The notes beneath the pieces were generated by a model, which was given only the letters and a program-made list of their open reading frames with translations, did no database searches and was not told the DNA's origin. Shown piece by piece: positions 57,093-64,000 of a DNA stretch of 64,000 bases. The DNA comes from Acinetobacter sp. C26M (GTDB lineage Bacteria > Pseudomonadota > Gammaproteobacteria > Pseudomonadales > Moraxellaceae), in assembly GCF_023702675.1 (NCBI RefSeq), contig NZ_CP098478.1:3534001-3598000 (forward strand), read 5' to 3'. The stretch's first letter is position 1. Every line of letters begins with the position of its first letter. A program made the position numbers and the translations under genes.

Positions 57093-57611
57093 TTAACGTG
57101 GAAACAAAGGGTTCTGTGGCGGATTTAATCCATCTCTAATCTGTTGCTGCAATTTCAAAATATCATCTAAATTAATTTTAACAGTCCCATCCCGAATTCC
57201 GTCAATATTACCGCGGTTAATATTTAAAGGTTCCAGCATTTTAAAAAGGCCATTGGTTGGGTCTGCAGACTGTAAACCAGCGGCAACCGCTAAGATATAT
57301 TGCTGCAAAATCGGAGAATATTGAGACAGATCGGGCTGTGCCTGTATCGGTTGATAGTTCACGATCAATGGACTTTCACTCACACCAGCATTCTGCATAT
57401 CATTATGAATTTTATAGACCCGATGTTGAAGGGCTTGGCGGACTTGCTTATCCTCCTGATAAGGCACAAATCCAACTTCTTCACGCAATTCAGATTCAGC
57501 CATTACACGAATGGTTGGTAATGAAGTAACTTCTGTTTCATTCGCAGAAGCCATCGGCAAACCTGTAAAAGCCAATGCAGTGATCAGGACGGATCGTTTT
57601 AGAAAATTCAT
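57093..57611 (-). CDS. Unrecognised exported protein
   Basis: 172 residues from ATG 57611, with GGAG 6 nt upstream; a longer frame start adds MDEGCLEQE. Clear Sec signal peptide (MNFLKRSVLITALAFTGLPMASA, cleavage expected after ASA). The mature N-terminus reads NETEVTSLPTIRVMAESEL, reminiscent of the TonB-box region of outer-membrane receptors, but no plug or barrel follows. The rest is helical, Gln/Asn/Pro-rich, with no Cys, so I cannot name it. Periplasmic or secreted. Single gene, convergent with fadBA. Confidence 0.65.
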   Translation of the reverse strand: MNFLKRSVLITALAFTGLPMASANETEVTSLPTIRVMAESELREEVGFVPYQEDKQVRQALQHRVYKIHNDMQNAGVSESPLIVNYQPIQAQPDLSQYSPILQQYILAVAAGLQSADPTNGLFKMLEPLNINRGNIDGIRDGTVKINLDDILKLQQQIRDGLNPPQNPLFPR

Positions 57612-57818
57612 CTCTTGCTCCAAACATCCCTCATCCATAAGAAGATCGAGTTAAATAAAAGCGTCTACTTAATAGGCTACAGCAAAGTGATGTTTGATTC
57701 AGTAGAGGTCAGATAAACGGTAAATATCAATCAAAGTTTGAACCTAAGATCAATTAAATTTGAGCCATTAGTTCCATTCCATAATAGGAAAACAAGACAC
57801 AAACTCTTATATAAATTT

Positions 57819-58451
57819 CTAATGTGCCAATATTTCCTTTAGATACAGAACTAATTGTGGAAATTCACTATAACCATCCTCTGCTAAGAAATGACCTGCT
57901 TTAGCCACAACGGTATAAGGTATCTTAAATTGTTTTGCTAATTTCAGACTCAACTCAGGCGGGACATAAGCATCATTGTCAGAAATAAACAGGTGCTTAT
58001 GCGCAACATTCTGGAAATTAACTTTAAGATTTTGACTGGTTAGAATATAAGAATTGAGTTGTGGCAAAGCCGGTAAAGTTTCAGTAAAACCCGACACCAG
58101 CACAATACCTCCAACCTGTAAGGGATTCCGCTTAGATAGAAAATTTAATAACGTGATACCACCTAAACTATGGGCGACAAAGTAAGTATTTTTATCTATC
58201 ACATGAATATTCTGTTCCAAAATTTGTTGCCACATCTCTACATCTGGCTGCATCGGATCAGGTAAAGATAAAATCGTTACCTTCGTATGGGCATCCTGTA
58301 TCTGCCTTTGAACGGACTCAAACCAATGGTCATGTACTGTAGCACCATAGCCAGGCACAATATAAACATGTCGTTGTGGAACTTCTTGCTGAGCCGTATA
58401 TCCCAACATTGAAATGCACCATAATCCAATCAAACCAACTAATTTTTTCAT
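57819..58451 (-). CDS. Exported alpha/beta hydrolase of RBBP9/YdeN type
   Basis: 210 residues. N-terminal signal peptide (MKKLVGLIGLWCISMLGYTA) predicts periplasmic location, although most RBBP9-like serine hydrolases are cytoplasmic. Catalytic Ser in FVAHSLGGITLL, likely Asp in LFISDNDAYVP, His in VVAKAGHFLAEDG; oxyanion region YIVPGYGATVHDHW. Divergent from a MerR regulator; the intergenic region has a MerR-type promoter driving this gene, so it is probably the regulator's target. Substrate unknown. Confidence 0.8.
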   Translation of the reverse strand: MKKLVGLIGLWCISMLGYTAQQEVPQRHVYIVPGYGATVHDHWFESVQRQIQDAHTKVTILSLPDPMQPDVEMWQQILEQNIHVIDKNTYFVAHSLGGITLLNFLSKRNPLQVGGIVLVSGFTETLPALPQLNSYILTSQNLKVNFQNVAHKHLFISDNDAYVPPELSLKLAKQFKIPYTVVAKAGHFLAEDGYSEFPQLVLYLKEILAH

Positions 58452-58484
58452 TCAAATCGACCACAGTTATATTGCTTAAAAGCT

Positions 58485-58516
58485 ATGCTAAACTATGACA
58501 CTTATGTCAGGGTCAA
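58485..58516 (-). promoter_or_regulatory. MerR-type promoter with operator for the hydrolase gene
   Basis: On the minus strand TTGACC (58516-58511) as -35 and TAGCAT (58490-58485) as -10 are separated by 20 bp, or TTAGCA by 19, longer than the usual 17 and typical of MerR-activated promoters. TGACA...TGTCA (58496-58509), an inverted repeat, fills the spacer. Confidence 0.75.
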
Positions 58517-58525
58517 GTTGTATTT

Positions 58526-58888
58526 ATGAATCTTGCAAAAGTTGCCAAATTGACTCAAGTCAGCCCTCGTATGCTGCGTTATTATGAGAATCTAGGATTG
58601 GTGCAACCCAAACGGACTGCAAATAATTACAGAGATTACAGTCAAAAAAATATTGAAGATATTCATAAAATTAAAATACTGAATGATGCAGGTATGAACC
58701 TAAAAGACATCCAAGTGCTATTATCATGTTTTGATTTAGCAGATCGCCGTTTTAGTTTATGTTCAGTTGTATTGTCGAAACTAGAAAATGAACTTAAACA
58801 AGTGGATGGGCAATTAAGCAAACTACAACGATCACATGACTTGTTAAAATCTTTTTTAGATCATGGTACAGTTGAATCAAATACTTAG
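58526..58888 (+). CDS. MerR-family transcriptional regulator
   Basis: 120 residues. The winged HTH (LAKVAKLTQVSPRMLRYYENLGLVQPKR) is standard, followed by a dimerisation helix (LSKLENELKQVDGQLSKLQRSHDLLKSFL). Only two Cys (in VLLSCFDLADRRFSLCSVV), so a metal or redox role is possible but unproven. Divergent from the exported hydrolase with the long-spacer promoter between; probably activates it on an unknown signal. The lipoprotein gene follows after 10 nt. Confidence 0.88.
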   Translation: MNLAKVAKLTQVSPRMLRYYENLGLVQPKRTANNYRDYSQKNIEDIHKIKILNDAGMNLKDIQVLLSCFDLADRRFSLCSVVLSKLENELKQVDGQLSKLQRSHDLLKSFLDHGTVESNT

Positions 58889-58898
58889 GATCATAAAG

Positions 58899-59594
58899 AT
58901 GAAGGATATAATAAAAACGACGTTCGCTATCACGTTGTCGAGCATAGTTATTACAGGCTGCGCCACCTCCACCCTGATCAAGAAAGACAATCGAAGCTAT
59001 ACTCGAACCACAAAAGTGACCTTGGTCGAAGACAACGTGGTGGCTTTTGGTCGACCAGCGCAAACTGCAACAAATTTACCGAAAGACAGTATTGTCATTG
59101 CAGGTCAGAAAAATAGTTATATCCTCACTCAAGGAGGTGCACAATTCGTCACCCTCATCAACAAACTTGATCCTAAAAACATTCAAATCACTCGAGACCT
59201 CAATTTCTATTCAGAAAAAAATGACGGCAATTTTTCAGGTACTTTGCCGCTTAGTTATGTGAAGTTAAAAGAAGACCTCAGCAAAAAAGACCTTGAGTTT
59301 TTTATTGAAAATGGCGCCAAAGAATGCTCGTCCTCAAGTGATGAACGCATGCACGCACAACGCTTCTGTTTTGATCTTAAATTGAAAGGTGTGGTCTATC
59401 CAGCAGCAAACAATCTCACCTCGTTAAAACCATTAAGCAAAGCGTATCAAGTCACAATCTATACCAACAAAGAAGAAAGTTATAAATCTAAATCGGGCTT
59501 GAATCCTTTTGAAAAACTGGTACTGCTACCTTTTGCAGTCGCGATTGACGTGGTCAGCCTTCCTTTCCAAGCAGCGGATAAGATTTTTGATTAA
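58899..59594 (+). CDS. Unrecognised lipoprotein
   Basis: 231 residues from ATG 58899 (MKDIIKTTFAITLSSIVITGC); an upstream start at 58863 lies inside merR and lacks resemblance. Lipobox VITGC gives a mature Cys after a 20-residue signal. The C-terminus NPFEKLVLLPFAVAIDVVSLPFQAAD resembles the tail of YceK-type small lipoproteins. Two internal Cys (KECSSS and QRFCFD). It starts 10 nt after merR and probably shares its transcript. Function unknown. Confidence 0.7.
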   Translation: MKDIIKTTFAITLSSIVITGCATSTLIKKDNRSYTRTTKVTLVEDNVVAFGRPAQTATNLPKDSIVIAGQKNSYILTQGGAQFVTLINKLDPKNIQITRDLNFYSEKNDGNFSGTLPLSYVKLKEDLSKKDLEFFIENGAKECSSSSDERMHAQRFCFDLKLKGVVYPAANNLTSLKPLSKAYQVTIYTNKEESYKSKSGLNPFEKLVLLPFAVAIDVVSLPFQAADKIFD

Positions 59595-59667
59595 CCTCAT
59601 CAAATAAAGCTTTTTATAAGGGGATGATGAGGTGACTAACTATGTGTTTCCTCTTCATCATCCCCTT
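59595..59667. terminator. Overlapping hairpins at the convergent ends of the lipoprotein and ABC genes
   Basis: Three complementary arms: CCTCATCA (59595-59602), AAGGGGATGATGAGG (59618-59632) and TCATCATCCCCTT (59655-59667). The middle arm can pair with either side (8 bp or a perfect 13 bp), never both. The third arm lies inside the end of the ABC gene. No clean T-run, so termination is inferred. Confidence 0.45.
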
Positions 59668-61441
59668 CAAAGGTCTTGGAAATCTTCTCGATATTAAGAC
59701 TCTTCGCCATCGCATCAAAGATGTTCTTATACACCCCTTGTTGCTGATAGAGTTGATGATGTTCACCATGTTCCACGATCATGCCATCCTGCATCACATA
59801 GGTATAATCCGCATCTATAATCTGCGACAAGCTATGCGAGATGATAATCACAGTCCGCCCCTGCTTGATCTCATCCAAACTATGTTTGATCTGCTCGGTT
59901 GCAATCGCATCCAGACTTGCTGTTGGTTCATCCAGAAAGATAATCGGTGGGTTTTTCAGGAACATGCGTGCAATGGCGATCCGTTGTTGCTGACCGCCTG
60001 AAAGTAATAAGGCATCGGATTGATACGCCAGTGGTAACTTGACAATCTGCTCATGAATCGAAGCTTTTTTTGCAGCAAGGATAATTTCATCCTGTGTTGC
60101 ATCCATCTTGCCGTAACGGATATTTTCCTCGATCGTTCCCTGAAAAATATGATTCTTTTGCAGTACCAGACCAATATGGTCGCGTAGATATTGGGTATCA
60201 ATCTCGGTCAATGCGCTTCCATTCAGTAGAATTTCGCCAGCCTGAGGTAAATAAAATTTATCTAGCAGGCTAATTAAGGTTGATTTACCAGCTCCAGACA
60301 ATCCAACCAACGCGGTAATCTTATTCGGCTGAATGGTTAAATTAATATCTTTCAGCGCATGATAGCCATTGGGATAGAAAAAGTTCACCTGCTTGAGTTC
60401 AAACTTACCTGTCAGTGGCTGAGGTTTCAGTTCTCCAGAAGTTTCTATTTCATCATCTGCTTCTAAAATTTTGAAAAAGCTTTCCGCATAAATCATTGCA
60501 TCATTCACTTCATCATAGATTCGATGTAGAGAGCGAATCGGTGCTGAGACATTATTGAATAGCAGAATATGAAACATGATCATACCGATGCTCATATCAC
60601 CGACCAAAACAAAATAGGCGGTTAAAATGATAATGAAAACGACACCAATCTGTTCAATAAAGGTTTTTAAACCATCAAACAGAAAGCTAAGTTGGCGAGT
60701 TCGCATCTGATCATCGGTCAGTTGTTTTTGCAAGGTCAGCTGTTTTTCCGCCTCAATTTGCTCACGGTTAAATGACTTAATCACCGTGATTGACTGAATG
60801 ATACTTAAAGTCCCCTGACTTTTACGCTCCCGACCATCACGTAAATTACGTCGTGTACCACTGAGTTTCTGCGCCTGCTTAAAGGTGATCCAGAAATAAA
60901 TTGGCACAATGCTTAACGCCACCAAGCCAATCCAGAAGTTGGCGTAGAACATTAGACACAGAGCAATAATCGCGCTACTAAACAATGGAAAAATATCAAT
61001 AAAGAAGATCTGTACCAATCGGGTAATCGATCCAATACCTCGATCAATTCGGGTTTGTAATTTCCCTGCCTGATTGTCATCTTGGGTAAAAAAAGCCAGA
61101 CGATATTGTAGGAATTTCACGATAATCGACTGTGCTACATCCTGTGAAATCAGAATCCTTAACTTCTCACCAAAGAATTTCTGCCCAAACTGAATGAAAA
61201 TATTCAGCACTTCTTTACTCAATAAAATCACGCTGATGGTAATCAGGATATGCCAGCCTGCATTTAAGCCCTGCCCTGATTCAACCACGGCATTGATCTG
61301 ATCGACAGCATATTGCAAAGTTAATGCATTCACCTGTGCAGTCAACGCACCGATCAAGGTCAGCATAAGTGTAACTGCAACCAACCACTTATAAGGAAGT
61401 ACAAAAGGTTTAACTTTATGAAACAACTGCCATAGATTCAT
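59636..61441 (-). CDS. ABC transporter, fused permease/ATPase (half-transporter)
   Basis: 601 residues, homodimer-type exporter resembling MsbA/McjD. Six membrane helices in residues 15-300, then NBD: Walker A GLSGAGKSTL, Q-loop LVLQKNHIFQGT, signature LLLSGGQQQRIAIAR, Walker B IIFLDEPTASLD, H-loop ISHS. The C-terminus ends in an unusual acidic run EGDDEEETHS. Encoded 35 nt after a membrane-anchored helical protein on the same strand. The substrate (lipid, peptide or drug) is not readable; it is not next to lpxK, as msbA usually is. Confidence 0.9.
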   Translation of the reverse strand: MNLWQLFHKVKPFVLPYKWLVAVTLMLTLIGALTAQVNALTLQYAVDQINAVVESGQGLNAGWHILITISVILLSKEVLNIFIQFGQKFFGEKLRILISQDVAQSIIVKFLQYRLAFFTQDDNQAGKLQTRIDRGIGSITRLVQIFFIDIFPLFSSAIIALCLMFYANFWIGLVALSIVPIYFWITFKQAQKLSGTRRNLRDGRERKSQGTLSIIQSITVIKSFNREQIEAEKQLTLQKQLTDDQMRTRQLSFLFDGLKTFIEQIGVVFIIILTAYFVLVGDMSIGMIMFHILLFNNVSAPIRSLHRIYDEVNDAMIYAESFFKILEADDEIETSGELKPQPLTGKFELKQVNFFYPNGYHALKDINLTIQPNKITALVGLSGAGKSTLISLLDKFYLPQAGEILLNGSALTEIDTQYLRDHIGLVLQKNHIFQGTIEENIRYGKMDATQDEIILAAKKASIHEQIVKLPLAYQSDALLLSGGQQQRIAIARMFLKNPPIIFLDEPTASLDAIATEQIKHSLDEIKQGRTVIIISHSLSQIIDADYTYVMQDGMIVEHGEHHQLYQQQGVYKNIFDAMAKSLNIEKISKTFEGDDEEETHS

Positions 61442-61476
61442 ATTTTCGACTTCTACCTGTGGGTTATCACTCTCTG

Positions 61477-62226
61477 TTACAACTCATCCTCTAAAACTTC
61501 AGCATTGTTTTGTTTGATTTTCTCCATCTTGGCGTTTAGCTTTAATACATCTTGATAGAGTCCATTAAACTTTTTCACCTGTGTTGTTTCAGCAAAAAGA
61601 ATCATTTTGTCTTTTCGTTGCCACTGATATTTTTTCAGCATATCGAACATGGCTTGTGCCTTTTCAATAATCTGCTGCTCAATCGGAAAAATGTCATGGG
61701 CTTTATCTGCTTTCAGATTATGTTCTAATTTTGCTAGGAGCGAGCTTCTCATTTCATTATGAATTGCCAAACTTTTTGCCTGCTGCATTGAACTGGTCTG
61801 AATCTGTTGTCGTACTTGTTCATACTCCGCTGATGCTTTGCGCACATCCACAAACATCTGTTCCGTATTTTTATAGCCCTGTTTTCGATCTAGATCTAAT
61901 CGTTCAACATTAAGAAAAGTATCCCAATTGGCGGCTTTGAGTTCACGTAAATAACGATTGCGGGCCTCTACATTCTGCATCCAGTAATTCAGCAAAAACT
62001 CAGACATCAATTTATAATCGCCAGATAAACGATCATCATGAATATCCAGCTGTACGGGTGTTGACCAGTCTTGTGCCTGATCATAAAGTTCACGCATTTT
62101 CTCAGCCATCACCACTTCAAACATTTGCTGATTATTGATGGCTCGTTGTTTCAGAATATGCTGATAAAAGAAAAATGAACCGATACAAAGCACTATAACT
62201 GTAATAAATAATAAAAAACGGCGCAT
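61477..62226 (-). CDS. Membrane-anchored helical protein upstream of the ABC exporter
   Basis: 249 residues. One N-terminal helix (FLLFITVIVLCIGSFFFY), no lipobox; the rest is highly charged, nearly all alpha-helical, coiled-coil-like (Lys/Glu/Gln-rich). Topology suggests a periplasmic helical rod, similar in outline to adaptor proteins, but I see no lipoyl halves or family match. Close linkage (35 nt) with the exporter suggests joint function. Confidence 0.6.
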   Translation of the reverse strand: MRRFLLFITVIVLCIGSFFFYQHILKQRAINNQQMFEVVMAEKMRELYDQAQDWSTPVQLDIHDDRLSGDYKLMSEFLLNYWMQNVEARNRYLRELKAANWDTFLNVERLDLDRKQGYKNTEQMFVDVRKASAEYEQVRQQIQTSSMQQAKSLAIHNEMRSSLLAKLEHNLKADKAHDIFPIEQQIIEKAQAMFDMLKKYQWQRKDKMILFAETTQVKKFNGLYQDVLKLNAKMEKIKQNNAEVLEDEL

Positions 62227-62403
62227 ATTGCCTCCAAGTTTAATTATATTTTTTATGTTCTGAATCTGAGTTTAATTGATAAAACACATGTAGTTATATA
62301 CCTTTTTATTTCACTTCTCGTAACGGAGCATTACATTTTCATCGCTTTAAATTCTACACATTCGCCCCTATTATCTGTTTAACGAGAATTGAAGAGATCC
62401 ACC

Positions 62404-63099
62404 ATGCGTGTAGATATTTGGTCAGATGTGGTCTGTCCTTTTTGTTATATCGGTAAAAAGCGTCTTGAACATGTTGCCCAAGAAGCAGGTATTGAATTAG
62501 ACATCCACTGGCATAGCTTTGAACTGGATCCAAATGCACCTGCTAAACACGACACCTCAAATACTGAACGTTTAGCCAAAAAGTATGGTCGTAGCTATGC
62601 TGAAATGGAGGAAATGGAACGTAATGTTGCTGCTATGGCAGCAGTAGAGGGTATCGATTTTCAATGGCAGAAAGCCAATTCAGGCAACAGCTTCAATGCA
62701 CACCGCATCATTCATCTTGCACAAAGCAAGGGTTTGGGAAATGAAGCAAAAGAAGCATTCTTCCATGCTTACATGACTGAAGGTCTTGCAATTGGTGAAC
62801 GTGAAGTGGTTGAAGAAATCGCCTCACGTATCGGCCTAGACAATGCCGAAGTGGAATATGTACTGGATTCAGATGAACTTGCAGATTTTGTACGTCATGA
62901 TGAGCAAATTGCCCATGAGCAGCTCAAAGTCACTGGCGTGCCATTCTTTGTCTTTGATCAAAAACTTGCACTTTCAGGTGCACAACCACGTGAGATTTTC
63001 TTACAGGCAATGCAACAAGCGCAGTCAGAATCAACTGAAGAAATTGAGCAAAGCGATGCAGCTCAATGTAATGATGACCAATGCGAAATTAAGCCTTAA
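62404..63099 (+). CDS. FrnE-like DsbA-family thiol oxidoreductase
   Basis: 231 residues from ATG 62404 (MRVDIWSDVVCPFC); a TTG 15 nt upstream is unlikely. The CPFC redox site in a thioredoxin fold with a long helical insertion and cis-Pro loop (VTGVPFFVFDQKLALSGAQP) match FrnE/YwbO-type DsbA-like proteins. These are cytoplasmic (no signal peptide is present) and resemble 2-hydroxychromene-2-carboxylate isomerases. The C-terminus carries an extra pair of cysteines (QCNDDQCEIKP). Followed by a terminator. Confidence 0.87.
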   Translation: MRVDIWSDVVCPFCYIGKKRLEHVAQEAGIELDIHWHSFELDPNAPAKHDTSNTERLAKKYGRSYAEMEEMERNVAAMAAVEGIDFQWQKANSGNSFNAHRIIHLAQSKGLGNEAKEAFFHAYMTEGLAIGEREVVEEIASRIGLDNAEVEYVLDSDELADFVRHDEQIAHEQLKVTGVPFFVFDQKLALSGAQPREIFLQAMQQAQSESTEEIEQSDAAQCNDDQCEIKP

Positions 63100-63113
63100 G
63101 CCAGATTAGTCCT

Positions 63114-63149
63114 AAAACCGTTTTCATCTCAGCATGAAAGCGGTTTTTT
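63114..63149 (+). terminator. Rho-independent terminator after the FrnE-like gene
   Basis: AAACCGTTTTCAT pairs with ATGAAAGCGGTTT (13 bp, one wobble) around CTCAGC, followed by TTTT. Confidence 0.9.
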
Positions 63150-63690
63150 AAGCTCTAAATTTTCACATTCCCCTTTTGTTTCAGTCTTTTATCTTTGAAT
63201 AAATACCGTTTATCGACGGTCATGATCATTTCAATAATGACATATTTCTTATTTGCTGAGCTTTTCACCAATAGATATGTGAAAGTGATCACAATTCATC
63301 CATAAATTTATAGATGAGTTTTTATCTTATGATCTATTTATTCGATTTATTATTTTAAAATGTTTTTATTTTCAAAGAGAAACCATGATCTATATCTCGA
63401 TTTAGAATACGCAAATGAGATTTTATACTAACTTGACCGCTATAGATTTTGCCTCCTTTTCTTCTATAATCGTCATAAAGTGACAATCTTTTGTGATGAA
63501 AATATTGAGTGGCGATACCTTTTAACACAGGTCAAATTACAAATAGATCAGAGGATCAAAGCACTTGTCACTCGTATAAGACAGCATACTTTATCGACTA
63601 TAACTGATTACAACTTGTTTGAAATTGCTGTCATTTATCCTAATTCATGATTTAAAAACAGGCTCAAGCCTATCTCTAAGGAAACAATCG
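63150..63690. other. Long AT-rich intergenic region before an unrecognised gene
   Basis: About 540 bp with no ORF that has a ribosome site. It includes a 20-bp near-palindrome at 63297-63316 (CATC-ATAAATTTAT-GATG with two wobble positions) and several AT-rich runs. A TATAAT at 63465-63470 has no -35 at the right spacing; TTGTCA near 63567 has only a weak -10. Likely leader or regulatory sequence for the gene at 63691. Confidence 0.4.
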
Positions 63691-64000
63691 ATGGACGTAT
63701 TAGAGAAAGCACTCTTGGTTGATGAGCTCAAAACCCTCGTCGACGGGCTGAATGATGATAAAACATCACTTTTTGAAATTGCTAAATCAAAACAACGCAT
63801 CAAAGACATTTGCGCATCTTGCGATGACCCTCACTTTCAGGATCAGCTCAGCCCATTTAAAGAATTTATTCTCAATGAAGAATTCTCTGCCGATGACTTA
63901 GCACATTACGGCTACAGCTTGACTTACCGTGGTACGTATAACTTTATGGGTCGCGTAGAAAATGCCTTGTTTGCTTCGGCAGATATGGGGTGGGCCGCAT
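63691..64000 (+). CDS. Unrecognised protein, cut by the window end
   Basis: 103 codons visible from ATG 63691, no stop. AAGGA precedes the start by about 9 nt (AAGGAAACAATCG). The N-terminus (MDVLEKALLVDELKTLVDGLNDD) is helical and acidic; no signal peptide or membrane helix, no P-loop or Cys motif so far. Family not recognised. Confidence 0.6.
   Translation, partial: MDVLEKALLVDELKTLVDGLNDDKTSLFEIAKSKQRIKDICASCDDPHFQDQLSPFKEFILNEEFSADDLAHYGYSLTYRGTYNFMGRVENALFASADMGWAA

Overview
The window looks like a chromosomal segment of an Acinetobacter-type gammaproteobacterium (Moraxellaceae). The basis is the moderately AT-rich composition and gene families and orders I associate with that genus: a two-domain polyphosphate:AMP phosphotransferase, a protein carrying the 'FFLEELY'-like motif, ubiE-ubiJ-ubiB, a six-gene Mnh/Mrp antiporter operon with fused A and B subunits, pilBCD-coaE, LpxO, fadBA, and tpiA-secG-tRNA-Leu-tRNA-fMet(x2)-rimP-nusA-infB-rbfA. 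I assign genus only, from recall. No phage, insertion sequence, integron or CRISPR array is visible, and most of the window is core genome.

Layout. 1-7.8 kb: recC (minus, cut by the window edge), a DUF697-like protein, a citrate/tricarballylate-type symporter, polyphosphate:AMP phosphotransferase (minus) and a FFLEELY-type protein. 8-11.3 kb: the ubiquinone block ubiE-ubiJ-ubiB. 11.4-17.3 kb: a flavoprotein monooxygenase with a VOC protein, a small zinc-ribbon-like gene broken by a frameshift, hisIE, then a UvrD-like helicase followed by an AAA ATPase with degenerate catalytic motifs. 17.5-23.8 kb: the Mnh (Mrp) cation/proton antiporter operon. 23.8-24.9 kb: an AT-rich pocket with one unrecognised gene between two copies of the same terminator hairpin.

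24.9-31.9 kb (minus): translation and transcription factors with three tRNAs, secG and tpiA. 32.2-36.7 kb: pilBCD for type IV pili, then coaE. 36.7-38.9 kb (minus): an EamA exporter, rlmB and ppnP. 38.9-39.5 kb: an intergenic array of small tri-loop hairpins with a 64-bp direct repeat. 39.5-42.2 kb: recN, algH and ruvX. 42.3-46.9 kb: a FUSC/DUF1656/HlyD efflux operon divergent from an IclR regulator, with a palindrome between them.

47-53.3 kb (minus): an unrecognised possible beta-propeller protein, pgsA, an acyl-CoA thioesterase, uvrC, a small PH-like membrane protein and lpxO. 53.7-57 kb: the fadBA beta-oxidation complex. 57.1-59.6 kb: an unrecognised exported protein, an exported alpha/beta hydrolase divergent from a MerR regulator (with a typical MerR-type long-spacer promoter), and a lipoprotein. 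59.6-62.2 kb (minus): a half-size ABC exporter with an upstream membrane-anchored helical protein. 62.4-64 kb: a FrnE-like DsbA-family protein, a long AT-rich intergenic stretch, and the start of an unrecognised gene.

The candidates most worth a second look are the helicase/degenerate-ATPase pair, the hairpin array at 39.0-39.2 kb, the gene pocket at 23.8-24.9 kb, the cysteine cluster in RecC and the frameshifted zinc-ribbon gene. None can be called a new system from sequence reading alone.
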